This document shows, one piece after another, positions 8,387-16,532 of a stretch of DNA of 64,000 nucleotides. Positions within the stretch are counted from its first letter, which is position 1. The number at the start of each line of letters is the position of its first letter. The notes beneath the pieces are model-generated. The model saw nothing but the letters and a program-made list of their open reading frames with translations. It was not told where the DNA came from and searched no databases. The translations under genes were made by a program, and so were the position numbers. The DNA comes from Streptomyces sp. NBC_00433 (GTDB lineage Bacteria; Actinomycetota; Actinomycetes; Streptomycetales; Streptomycetaceae). The stretch lies in NCBI GenBank assembly GCA_036015235.1, contig CP107926.1:6509501-6573500 (forward strand), written 5' to 3'.

Positions 8387-8828
8387 GCACGGTGTGCGCG
8401 TTGCGGTGCCCCCGGATCCCGGACGGAGTCCGGGCAGTCGGGCGATGCCGCTGAGGCCCCTTGGGGCCGAGGCGTGCGAGGTCGGCCGTGGGGAGGTTCT
8501 GCCCACCGTTTCGACGCGCCTCGCGCCGCGGTGTCCCGCCGTCGCGACAGGCAGGCGGAGCGCGACGACCCGGAGGCGGAGTACCGCGACTTCGATCCGT
8601 TCGAGTGAGCACGGTGTGCGCGTTGCGGTGCCCCCGGATCCCGGACGGAGTCCGGGCAGTCGGGCGATGCCGCTGAGGCCCCTCGGGGCCGAGGCGTGCG
8701 AGGTCGGCCGTGGGGAGGTTCTGCCCACCGTTTCGACGCGCCTCGCGCCGCGGTGTCCCGCCGTCGCGACAAGCAGGCGGAGCGCGACGACCCGGAGGCG
8801 GAGTACCGCGACTTCGATCCGTTCGAGT
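8281..8828. repeat. 222-bp tandem amplification of the obg 3' end
   Basis: Copy 1 is 8281-8502, copy 2 is 8503-8724 and partial copy 3 is 8725-8828. Copies 1 and 2 differ by one base by eye (T versus C in the CCCCTTGGGGCC segment). Copy 3 has one G-to-A change and then diverges just at the obg stop codon (TGA becomes TAT plus different sequence). Each unit carries the last 34 obg codons, the stop and GC-rich hairpins downstream. The unit length is a multiple of three. Copies 2 and 3 lack a start codon and are presumably untranslated. Together with 8829-8929 this makes up the whole 543-base gap between obg and the next gene. Confidence 0.95.
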
Positions 8829-8875
8829 ATGCACGGTGCGCTCTGGACGGAGTCCGGGCCGCGCCCCGCGCGACT

Positions 8876-8906
8876 GAGGCCCCCTGGACGGCGTCCAGGG
8901 GGCCTC
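8876..8906. terminator. Bidirectional terminator between obg and the convergent gtrA-like gene
   Basis: Perfect 14-bp stem: GAGGCCCCCTGGAC (8876-8889), loop GGC, then GTCCAGGGGGCCTC (8893-8906). It lies 24 bases beyond the stop of the convergent minus-strand gene and after the obg repeat array. Confidence 0.85.
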
Positions 8907-8929
8907 ACGCGTGCCGTGCGGGGGCGGGG

Positions 8930-9343
8930 TCAGAAGGCCGTGGCCGGCGGGGTGTCCTTGGTCAGGATGCGGCGGGAGAGGATGTACGTGAAGGGGATCG
9001 CCGCCGCCGCGGCGACCAGGGGGGCGATCTTGTCGTTCATGTTCGCCCACTCCACGAAGGCGTAGACGCCGATGCTGGTCACCACGTAGTTCGTGATGTT
9101 GGTCAGCGGGAAGAGAAAGAACTTCTTCCACGTCGGCCGGGTGCGATAAGTGAAGTACGTGTTCAGGAAGAACGACCCGATCATGCTCAGCACGAACGCC
9201 AGTGAATACGCGGCGAAATACGGCATCACCGGATGCAGCGCCAGATAGAAGCCGTAGAAGGTCGCGGTGTTGACACCGCCGACCAGCGCGAAGCGGACGA
9301 TCTGCAGGAGTTGCGGCGAGAGCCTGGGCATCGCGGCGCTCAC
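8930..9343 (-). CDS. GtrA family membrane protein (putative polyprenyl-phosphate-sugar flippase)
   Basis: 137-aa membrane protein with four predicted hydrophobic segments. The N-terminal part ends in FALVGGVNTATFYGFYLAL, the typical GtrA first helix. GtrA proteins are thought to move undecaprenyl-phosphate-linked monosaccharides across the membrane. The GTG start overlaps the stop of the upstream glycosyltransferase (GTGA at 9343-9340), so the two are translationally coupled, as expected for a GtrA/GtrB pair. Starting at the internal ATG (9331) would lose the coupling and only four residues. Substrate unknown. Confidence 0.88.
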   Translation of the reverse strand: MSAAMPRLSPQLLQIVRFALVGGVNTATFYGFYLALHPVMPYFAAYSLAFVLSMIGSFFLNTYFTYRTRPTWKKFFLFPLTNITNYVVTSIGVYAFVEWANMNDKIAPLVAAAAAIPFTYILSRRILTKDTPPATAF

Positions 9344-10356
9344 CGGATCTCCGACCAGTCCCGCCGCTCGGAGGCGGACGGTGCCCGCTCCTCGGTGGCG
9401 GGCGCCCCTGCCTGGTCGCCGACGCGGAAGGCGCGTGGCGCGTTGGTCTCCTTGACGAGGAAGTGCGGCCGCCGCTTCGTCTCGTAGTAGATACGGCCGA
9501 TGTACTCGCCGATCAGCCCGAGCATCATCATCTGCAGCCCGCCGAGGCCGGTGATGGCGACGAGCAGCGTGACGTAGCCGGGCGCGGTCGGCCCCTCGAT
9601 GATCGCCTGCACGGTGATCACCGCCGCGTAGACCGCCGCGAGAGCGGCAAGGCCGAGGCCGGCGTAGATCGCCACCCGCAGCGGGCGGTTGTTGAACGAG
9701 ATCAGCCCGTCCATGCCGTAGTTGACCAGCGCCCCGAAGCGCCACTTCGTCTCGCCGGCCTCGCGGGCGGCGTTGCGGTAGTCGAAGGTGACGGTGTCGA
9801 AGCCGATCCAGGAGAACAGGCCCTTGGAGAAGCGGTTGTACTCCGGCATGGACAGCAGCGCGTCCACCGCGGCCCGCGACAGCAGCCGGAAGTCGCCGAC
9901 GCCGTCGGTGAGCTCGACGTCGACCCACTTGTTGATCATGCGGTAGTAGAGCCGGCTGACAGCCGAGCGCACCTTCTTGTCGCCTTCGCGGGTGCGCCGC
10001 GCGATCACCTGGTCGTGGCCGAGGTGGTGCAGCTCCAGCATCCGGGAGATCAGCTCCGGCGGGTGCTGGAGGTCGGCGTCCATCAGGACGACCGCGTCGC
10101 CGGTGGCCTCGCGCAGGCCGGCCAGCATGCCGGCCTCCTTGCCGAAATTCCGGCTGAAGGAGACGTAGCGGGTGCTGCCCGGGTTCTTCCTGGCGAGCCC
10201 GCGAAGCCTTTCGAGCGTCCCGTCCTTGCTGCCGTCGTCGACGTAGCACAACTCGTAGTCGACGGCGAGCGTCTCCAGGGTCTCCCTGATCCGCAGGTCG
10301 AAGAGCTCGATGACGGCTTCTTCGTTGTAACAGGGAACTACGATCGACAGTCGCAT
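9340..10356 (-). CDS. GT2 family glycosyltransferase, GtrB/DPM1-like polyprenyl-phosphate glycosyltransferase
   Basis: 338-aa enzyme with a GT-A domain (MRLSIVVPCYNEE at the start, DD at 40-41, catalytic D93-A-D95 in LMDADLQHP) and two C-terminal transmembrane helices (about residues 230-300). This architecture is typical of GtrB-like enzymes that load a nucleotide-activated sugar onto undecaprenyl phosphate. Start chosen at the ATG that gives MRLSIVVP, 10 bases after a GAAAG-type site; an ATG three codons earlier is possible. Coupled to the GtrA-like gene. With the Stealth genes beside it, it probably decorates or builds a cell-surface glycan (inference). Confidence 0.9.
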   Translation of the reverse strand: MRLSIVVPCYNEEAVIELFDLRIRETLETLAVDYELCYVDDGSKDGTLERLRGLARKNPGSTRYVSFSRNFGKEAGMLAGLREATGDAVVLMDADLQHPPELISRMLELHHLGHDQVIARRTREGDKKVRSAVSRLYYRMINKWVDVELTDGVGDFRLLSRAAVDALLSMPEYNRFSKGLFSWIGFDTVTFDYRNAAREAGETKWRFGALVNYGMDGLISFNNRPLRVAIYAGLGLAALAAVYAAVITVQAIIEGPTAPGYVTLLVAITGLGGLQMMMLGLIGEYIGRIYYETKRRPHFLVKETNAPRAFRVGDQAGAPATEERAPSASERRDWSEIR

Positions 10357-10692
10357 GAAGGTCACTTTCGGCGCCGTGCGTCAAATACGCGGTGCGGCGG
10401 CTGTAAACCGAGCCGCATATGTGATCGTCAGTGTAGGTGGGGGTGACGCGCTGCGGTGAGTGTGCGCTATGAGGTCGGCGAACGTTCAGCAAGCTGTCCG
10501 AATCGTAGTCCCAAGAATTCACCGGGCAAGGGGAACCGGGGCGGCCCCCCGGTGAACAGCCGGCGGTGAAATGGACCACATGAGGACGCTCGGCGAACGC
10601 AGGGCATACTGGGGATGTCGGCCTCGATGGCTGCGTTTGGTCCGCCGGACGGCCTCCCACCGGGGCCGTCGTTCGATGAGGAGTCGCCCGCC
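10357..10692. other. Divergent intergenic region
   Basis: 336 bases between the divergent glycosyltransferase and Stealth genes. The Stealth frame is also open from an ATG at 10615. A CATACT that could be a -10 element occurs at 10605-10610, but no convincing -35 box is spaced correctly. I see no RNA gene or repeat. Confidence 0.4.
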
Positions 10693-12435
10693 GTGCGTAA
10701 TCCCGAGGCACCCCGGCTGCTGGGGGTCTACCGACGAGCCGTGCCGGAAAGCGCCCGCAAGGCCATCGCCTCCCGCGTCGACTCGGATCTGCGCAAGCAG
10801 GTGAAGCTCAGGATCGCCGGAGCCACCGCGGCGGCGGAGCGGGTCCGCGCCGCCCGGGTCGGCAAGCGCCACCAGGCGCTTCTCGACCGCCCCGACCGCC
10901 TGGTGATGACCGTGGGGCGGGAGCCCAAGGTCGCGCTGGTGATCCCCGGGGTGACCCCGCTGACCGCCCGCCGGGCGAATCTGGACGCGGTGCTCGACTG
11001 CCTGGAGGCGGCGGGGCTGAGCCACTTCTGCGTACGCGGCCGCTCCGAGACCGCCGCGGCCGTCGCCGTGCGCGAGGACGACCGGGAGGCGGTGCTGGCC
11101 GCGCTGACCGCGCTGTGCGCCGAGGAGCCCGGCTATGTGACGCCGGTCGCCGCCAACAACCCGGTGCCCGAGGACTCGCTGCCCGGCTACGAGCCGGCCG
11201 CCTGGCGCAAGGTCGCGGCAGCCGGCGTCTTCCGGCTCACCTGGTACCGCTGTGACGAGCACGGCAAGCTGGCGCTGGGCACCCGCTACGGCTGCGACAT
11301 CGAGTTCTGGGCCGAGGAGGACGGCCGGCTGGTCGCCCCGCGGCCCGGCAAGCTCGCCGAGGACATCCCGGCCGACTCCAAGCCCGTACAGGCCGCCGAG
11401 GCCTTCTTCACCGACCTCGCGCCGCGCGACACCGGCGCGGGGCCGCTGCACGAGGTGCCCACCCGCGAGCACTTCGCGATCCACCCCACCGGCGAGGTCC
11501 GCTTCCCGGTGGACGTCGTCTACACCTGGGTCGACGGGGCCGACCCCGCCTGGCTGCGCCGCCGCGCGGACTTCTCCGGCGAGGGCTACCACGAGGAGGC
11601 CGCCAACGCGGCCCGCTACCTCAGCCGCGACGAGCTGCGCTACTCGCTGCGCTCGCTGCACATGTACGCGCCCTGGGTGCGCAAGGTCTTCCTGGTCACC
11701 GACGACCAGACGCCGTCCTGGCTGGACGCCGAGCACCCGGGCATCCAGGTGGTCAGCCACCGGGAGGTCTTCCGCTCCGCCTCGTCGCTGCCGACGTTCA
11801 ACTCGCACGCCATCGAGAGCCAGCTGCACCACATAGAAGGCCTGTCCGAGCACTTCCTCTACTTCAACGACGACGTGCTGCTGGGCAACGAGGTCACACC
11901 GCAGGACTTCTTCCTCGCCAACGGCCTGACCAAGTTCTTCCCCTCGCCCGCCCTGGTGCCGCTCGGCGAGCGCACCGCGGACGACCCGCCGGTGGCGGCG
12001 GCGGGCAAGAACAACCGGCGGCTGATCGAGGAGCGCTACGGCTCGGTCCTGGTGCAGAAGATGAAGCACATGCCGCATCCGCTGCGCCGCAGCGTGCTGG
12101 CCGAGATCGAGGCGGAGTTCGCCGCCGAATACCGGCAGACCGAGTCGAGCCACTTCCGCAGCATCGACGACATCTCCATCGCCTCCTCGCTGCACCACTA
12201 CTTCGCCTTCGCCACCCGCCGGGCGGTGCCGTCGGAACTGCCGTACACCTACATCGACCTGACGCACCCGTGGACCGAGACCCGGCTCGGCCGGCTGCTG
12301 GCCCGCCGCGACAAGACGGTCTTCTGCGTCAACGACACCGTGTCCACCGGTGAGGACGTCTCCGAGCAGAAGGACCTGATCACGCCGTTCCTTGAGGCGT
12401 ACTTCCCGGTGCCAGGGCCCTTCGAGAAGCAGTGA
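10693..12435 (+). CDS. Stealth family protein (putative sugar-phosphotransferase)
   Basis: 580-aa protein if started at GTG 10693, which follows GAGGAG by 9 bases; an ATG at 10615 would add 26 residues without a clear ribosome-binding site. Stealth conserved regions are recognisable: CR1 VDVVYTWVDGADPAW (about 273-287), CR2 from RDELRYSLRSLHMYAPWVRK (312 onward), CR3 around KNNRRLIEE (439) to MKHMPHPLRRS, and CR4 RRDKTVFCVND (538-548). Known Stealth enzymes (CsaB of meningococcal capsule, GlcNAc-phosphotransferase) transfer sugar-1-phosphate to make phosphodiester-linked glycans. Residues 60-260 form an extra domain with YGCDIEFWA, shared with the fused Stealth protein at 12493-15315. No signal peptide, so probably cytoplasmic. 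Confidence 0.92.
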   Translation: MRNPEAPRLLGVYRRAVPESARKAIASRVDSDLRKQVKLRIAGATAAAERVRAARVGKRHQALLDRPDRLVMTVGREPKVALVIPGVTPLTARRANLDAVLDCLEAAGLSHFCVRGRSETAAAVAVREDDREAVLAALTALCAEEPGYVTPVAANNPVPEDSLPGYEPAAWRKVAAAGVFRLTWYRCDEHGKLALGTRYGCDIEFWAEEDGRLVAPRPGKLAEDIPADSKPVQAAEAFFTDLAPRDTGAGPLHEVPTREHFAIHPTGEVRFPVDVVYTWVDGADPAWLRRRADFSGEGYHEEAANAARYLSRDELRYSLRSLHMYAPWVRKVFLVTDDQTPSWLDAEHPGIQVVSHREVFRSASSLPTFNSHAIESQLHHIEGLSEHFLYFNDDVLLGNEVTPQDFFLANGLTKFFPSPALVPLGERTADDPPVAAAGKNNRRLIEERYGSVLVQKMKHMPHPLRRSVLAEIEAEFAAEYRQTESSHFRSIDDISIASSLHHYFAFATRRAVPSELPYTYIDLTHPWTETRLGRLLARRDKTVFCVNDTVSTGEDVSEQKDLITPFLEAYFPVPGPFEKQ

Positions 12436-12474
12436 GGCCCGGCACCGGACAGCGGGGCTGTCCGGTGCCGGGCC
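12436..12474. terminator. Perfect bidirectional terminator between convergent Stealth genes
   Basis: 18-bp perfect stem (12436-12453 with 12457-12474) and a GGG loop, beginning at the base after the plus-strand Stealth stop codon and ending 18 bases from the stop of the convergent minus-strand gene. Confidence 0.9.
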
Positions 12475-12492
12475 GACCGGCCGGCCCGGCGG

Positions 12493-15315
12493 TCAGTCCC
12501 GCTCGAAGCGGGACTTCACCGGGAAGTAGGCGTTGAGGAAGGCGTGCATCACCCGTGCCTGCTCCTCCTCCGGCACCTCCGCGTCGGGCGACTCGCCGAT
12601 GCAGAAGACGTCGTAGTTGCGGGACGCCAGCATGCGGCCGAGGACCGAGTGGTGGTCGTAGTCGCCGGCGTTGACGTAGCTGCAGGAGATCGTGCCGGGC
12701 ACCGAGCGGCCGGTGAGGTAGCCGTAGTGGTGGTGCAGCGACGAGGTGATGGAGATGTCGGTGTTGCCGCGGAAGGGGTTGGCCGCGGTCCTGGCCACCT
12801 CCTGCGGGTATTTCTCGGCGATCTCCGCGAGGATGCTGCGGCGCAGCGGGTGCGGCGCGTGCAGGAAGCTCTGGGTGGCGATCCGCCCGAAGGTGCCCTC
12901 CAGCAGCTTGCGGTTGTTCTTGGCCGCGGCGAAGTAGCCCTCGTCCTCGTCCGACGGCTCGGTCGGCGGTACGGCGACCGGCGACCTGAAGAACTTCCCG
13001 ATGCCGTTGCTCAGGAAGAACAGCTCGGGGGAGAGCGGGCGGCCGATGAAGAAGTCGTCGTTGAGGTAGAGGAAGTGCTCAGAGAGGCCCTCGATCCGGT
13101 GGACCTGGCTCTCGATGGCGTGCGAGTTGAAGGTCGGCAGGTCGTCCTGGTCGGCGAAGATCTCCCGGTGGCTGACGACCTTCACGTCGGGGCACGAGGT
13201 GTCGAGCCAGTCGGGGACCTGGTCGTCGGTCACCAGGTAGATGTTGCGCACCCAGGGCGCGTACATCTCCAACGACCGCAGCGAGTAGCGCAGTTCGTCG
13301 CGGTTGCGGAACCTGACGTCGCCGTTGTCGGCGTCGGAGTTCTCCGCGACCTCCAGACCGCGCTCGCGGCGTACCGCGTTGCGGCGGGCCTGCCAGGCGG
13401 GGTCGTTGCCGTCCACCCAGGTGTAGACGACGTCTATCGGGTAGTCGACGTCCCACATCAGCTGCTTGGTGAACGGCGCGAGCGTCGGGTAGTCCCGCTC
13501 GCCGACCCGCAGCTTCGCGGTGGCTTCGAGGTTCGGCAGCCGGCGGCCCAGCAGGGTCGAGGCCCGGGGCGTGCTGCGCCAGCCGTCCTCCTCGTCGACG
13601 GCCCAGAATTCGAGGCTGCAGCCGTACGCGGGACCGTAGCGCAGGGTGCGGCTGTTGGTGGTCATCGGCTTGAACACCCGCAGCCCGGCCACCTCGCCGA
13701 CATCCCGCAGCCGTTCGGCCAGCACCGCGCCGGGGGCGGCGCCGCGCGGGGTGATCAGCTCGGCGTAGACCGGCTTGCCGTGCAGGGCGGTGGACATGGC
13801 CTCAAGCACCCGGGAGCGCTCCTCGACCGGCACCGCGATCCGGTACTGCACGCCCTCGGCGCGCAGCAGGATGTACGGGATACCGGCGTCCTCGAGGACC
13901 TTGGCGCTTATCTCCAGGTTGGTCCTGAGCATCTGCGGCCCGTTGACGGTGTCGCTGACCTCGGCCAGCCGGCCGGCGGAGCGCACCAGGGAGCGGTCCT
14001 GCGCCTGGATGATCACCTCCCTGGCCTTCTGCTCGTCCGCGGAATTCGCCAGCGTGGACACCGGTGCGGCCACCGTGAAGTTGCGCGTGCCGCCGGCCGC
14101 CACCCGCAGGGCGGTGCGGTCGGCCCGCCGGCTCAGCCGCTTCGGGTCGTCGCGCTCGGCCACCAGGCGGTTGAAGAGCTCCTCCCAGCGGGCGGTGATC
14201 CCGTCGCCGTTGAAGCGCTCGTAGACGCCCTGGCGGGCGGCCTTGCCGAAGGCGTGCCTGGTCTCCTCGTCGCCGACCAGCCGGGCCATCGCCTCGGCGA
14301 GCAGCTCGATGTCGCCGGGCGGCACCAGCAGGCCGTCCACGTCGTGCCTGATGATCTCGGAGGGGCCGGTGACGATGTCGTACGCCACCACCGGCACACC
14401 GGCGGCGAACATCTCAAGAAGCACCAGCGGGAAGGCCTCGTTGCGCGACGGCAGCAGGCACAGGCCGGCCTTGGCCCACTCCTCGTCCATCTGCTGCGAG
14501 CGGCCCACCAGTTCGACCCGCATGTGCAGGCCGAGGCCCTCGACGAGCTGGCGCAGCCGCACCTCCTGCGGGCCGTCGCCGAAGATCCGCAGCTTCCAGT
14601 CGGGGAAGTCGCCCGCGATGCGGTTGAAGGCGTGGATGGCGTGGTCGAGCTGCTTCTCCGGGGTCATCCGCGCGGCCAGCACGATGACCTTGTTCTGCAG
14701 GTCGGAGCGCGGACGGTAGCCGTCGGACACCGCGTTGGGGATGGTGACCAGCTCGGGTGCGGCGTCGCCGAGGGAGTCGGCGAACCAGTCGTTGGTCCGC
14801 TCCGTCAGCGATACCAGCGCGTCGATCCGCGGGCCGTACACCAGCAGCGGCTCGCCGGAGACGCCGCGCAGCTGGGAGGCGCGGTGCTCCTCGTGCACGG
14901 TCACCACCCGGGCCGGGGCCAGTTCTGCGGCGGCGGCCATCAGCGCCGGGGTGGTGGTGACCAGCACGTCGCAGTCCAGCATGGGCAGCGCGGCCGACAT
15001 CTCGACGTCGGAGAGCCGGGTGAAGGTGTTCTCCCAGACCGGCTTGATCAGTTCGCTGGGCAGCGACTCCAGCGTCCTGCACGCCGTCTCGTCCAGCGTG
15101 CTGCGGCGCACCGGGCGGCCGTACGCGCCGGTCCTGTCGACCAGGTAGCGCCGCTTTATCTGCTGCGCCGCCGAGAAGAACGGCTCCCGCCGGGTCTTGA
15201 AGACGCTGATGACCTCGACGTCGTGGCGAGGGGACAGATGGATCGCCTGGGTGTAGGCGGCCATCTCGGTGCCGCCCATCTCGTCGCCCCAGGTGAGCAG
15301 AAATGTGATCTTCAT
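12493..15315 (-). CDS. GT4 glycosyltransferase-Stealth phosphotransferase fusion
   Basis: 940-aa bifunctional protein. Residues 1-400 are a GT-B (GT4) glycosyltransferase: N-terminal ITFLLTWGDEMGGTEM, donor-site region with RMTPEKQLDHAI and the EX7E motif in NEAFPLVLLE. Residues about 400-620 form a linker and the pre-Stealth domain with YGCSLEFWA. Residues about 620-920 carry Stealth CR1 (IDVVYTWVDGNDPAW), CR2 (RDELRYSLRSLEMYAPWVRN), CR3 (KNNRKLLEG ... HAPHPLRRS) and CR4 (ASRNYDVFCIGE). The ATG overlaps the upstream stop by four bases (ATGA), so it is coupled to the gene at 15312-16304. One chain with both activities suits synthesis of a repeating glycosyl-phosphate polymer such as the polydiglycosylphosphate wall teichoic acid known from Streptomyces; that role is inferred. 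Confidence 0.9.
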   Translation of the reverse strand: MKITFLLTWGDEMGGTEMAAYTQAIHLSPRHDVEVISVFKTRREPFFSAAQQIKRRYLVDRTGAYGRPVRRSTLDETACRTLESLPSELIKPVWENTFTRLSDVEMSAALPMLDCDVLVTTTPALMAAAAELAPARVVTVHEEHRASQLRGVSGEPLLVYGPRIDALVSLTERTNDWFADSLGDAAPELVTIPNAVSDGYRPRSDLQNKVIVLAARMTPEKQLDHAIHAFNRIAGDFPDWKLRIFGDGPQEVRLRQLVEGLGLHMRVELVGRSQQMDEEWAKAGLCLLPSRNEAFPLVLLEMFAAGVPVVAYDIVTGPSEIIRHDVDGLLVPPGDIELLAEAMARLVGDEETRHAFGKAARQGVYERFNGDGITARWEELFNRLVAERDDPKRLSRRADRTALRVAAGGTRNFTVAAPVSTLANSADEQKAREVIIQAQDRSLVRSAGRLAEVSDTVNGPQMLRTNLEISAKVLEDAGIPYILLRAEGVQYRIAVPVEERSRVLEAMSTALHGKPVYAELITPRGAAPGAVLAERLRDVGEVAGLRVFKPMTTNSRTLRYGPAYGCSLEFWAVDEEDGWRSTPRASTLLGRRLPNLEATAKLRVGERDYPTLAPFTKQLMWDVDYPIDVVYTWVDGNDPAWQARRNAVRRERGLEVAENSDADNGDVRFRNRDELRYSLRSLEMYAPWVRNIYLVTDDQVPDWLDTSCPDVKVVSHREIFADQDDLPTFNSHAIESQVHRIEGLSEHFLYLNDDFFIGRPLSPELFFLSNGIGKFFRSPVAVPPTEPSDEDEGYFAAAKNNRKLLEGTFGRIATQSFLHAPHPLRRSILAEIAEKYPQEVARTAANPFRGNTDISITSSLHHHYGYLTGRSVPGTISCSYVNAGDYDHHSVLGRMLASRNYDVFCIGESPDAEVPEEEQARVMHAFLNAYFPVKSRFERD

Positions 15316-16304
15316 GCGTCCTCGTTGGTTCCGATAGCCGCACAGGCCACCGCGAAGGCTCCGCCAGGCGTCAGATAGGCGTGCACACGCGTCAGGGAGC
15401 CGTCCCCGAGCGAGATGACGCGGAAGGGGGTCCTGAAGACCTGCTTGGGGTGGCGCACCTGCGTCAGCCGCTTGGCGATCTTCAGTTTGGTGCGCCCCGC
15501 GCGCAACTGGACGTCCCAGGTGCGCTGGACGCCGGGGCCGCCGGTCATGGTCCGCAGCGGCAGGTCGAAGGTGAAGCTGTCGCCGTCCCACACCAGCGGT
15601 ATCGGCACCGACTTGTTGGCGCCGCGCCTGACGACCTCCGCCGCGTACTGCCCCAGCGGGTGGCGGGGGGCCAGCAGCCGGCCGCGTACGGTCACCCGGT
15701 CCCAGCGCAGGTCGAAGCCGGACAGCTCCGCCTGGTGGGCAGGGGCCGAGACCTTGAGCATCGCGCGGCCGTCGACCGAGCGCACCGCGCGGAAGACCGC
15801 GCCGCTGGACTCGGACGGGGAGGTGGGGAGCATCGGGCCGTGCACCGTGGAGAAGGCCGGCGCGGACAGGTCGGCCCTGGTCTCGCGGCCGCCGGTGTCG
15901 GTGACGACGACGCTGAAGCGCCATATGCCGGCGTCGAGCAGCAGGCCGCGCGCCGTGTCGTCCTCGCCCTCGGCATAGCGCAGCGGCACCGTCGCCGTGA
16001 GCAGCAGGGTCCCGGCGGACTCCGGCTCCAGGTCCAGGTCGACGCTGACCCGCCGGCTGCCGTGGACCAGCTCCAGGCGGGCGGCTGCGGGGTCGGCGGA
16101 CTGCCGGGGCAGCGGAACCGCGACATTGAGCGTGCGGCCGCCGAGCACCGACAGGTGGACCGGCGCGATGACCGGCCGCGGGCGGACGCCGGTGCCGAGC
16201 GCGGGCACGGTATTCATCCGCTCGACCTTGCGGCGCACCCGTACCGCCATGGTTCGGGCGCGCTTTGCCGCGCCCACCGCGTAGGGCAGGAGCGATTCAC
16301 TCAC
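15312..16304 (-). CDS. Protein of unknown function coupled to the GT4-Stealth fusion
   Basis: 330-aa protein not recognised with certainty. GTG start at 16304 preceded by GGGAGA; the open frame further upstream is not needed. The N-terminal 45 residues are basic (RARTMAVRVRRKVERM), then the sequence is rich in beta-type alternating patterns and Val/Leu/Arg, with repeated strands ending in RVTVRGRLLAPR and FTFDLPLRT. This is compatible with two or three beta-sandwich domains, as in glycan-binding or accessory subunits of teichoic-acid enzymes. No signal peptide or membrane helix. Its stop overlaps the start of the fusion gene, so both products are probably made in step and may form a complex. 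Confidence 0.75.
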   Translation of the reverse strand: MSESLLPYAVGAAKRARTMAVRVRRKVERMNTVPALGTGVRPRPVIAPVHLSVLGGRTLNVAVPLPRQSADPAAARLELVHGSRRVSVDLDLEPESAGTLLLTATVPLRYAEGEDDTARGLLLDAGIWRFSVVVTDTGGRETRADLSAPAFSTVHGPMLPTSPSESSGAVFRAVRSVDGRAMLKVSAPAHQAELSGFDLRWDRVTVRGRLLAPRHPLGQYAAEVVRRGANKSVPIPLVWDGDSFTFDLPLRTMTGGPGVQRTWDVQLRAGRTKLKIAKRLTQVRHPKQVFRTPFRVISLGDGSLTRVHAYLTPGGAFAVACAAIGTNEDA

Positions 16305-16532
16305 GGCGCACGTGTCTCCCGTTCTCATCCGTCGGCCAGCGCATCGTGTCAAGGATGCCAAAGATCAGCAAGTTGGCCGAATGTTCAATTCCAGTTCCTG
16401 GCAATTCACCTGCGAGTCAAACCGATATGTGACGCGGATCACCGCTTCAGTTGAAACCCGCGTCACCGCCGGCCGCTCTTGTGAGCCGAGGCGGTGGAAA
16501 TGATCGCACAACGGGTGAACGGAGCCTGAACG

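Noticed and set aside
8281..8828. 222-bp repeats as a CRISPR or mobile-element array
   Set aside because: The unit is a copy of the obg 3' end with no spacers, terminal inverted repeats or transposase.
12544..15378. Long plus-strand open frame opposite the GT4-Stealth gene
   Set aside because: A shadow of a well-supported coding frame; the residues are low complexity and show no family motif.
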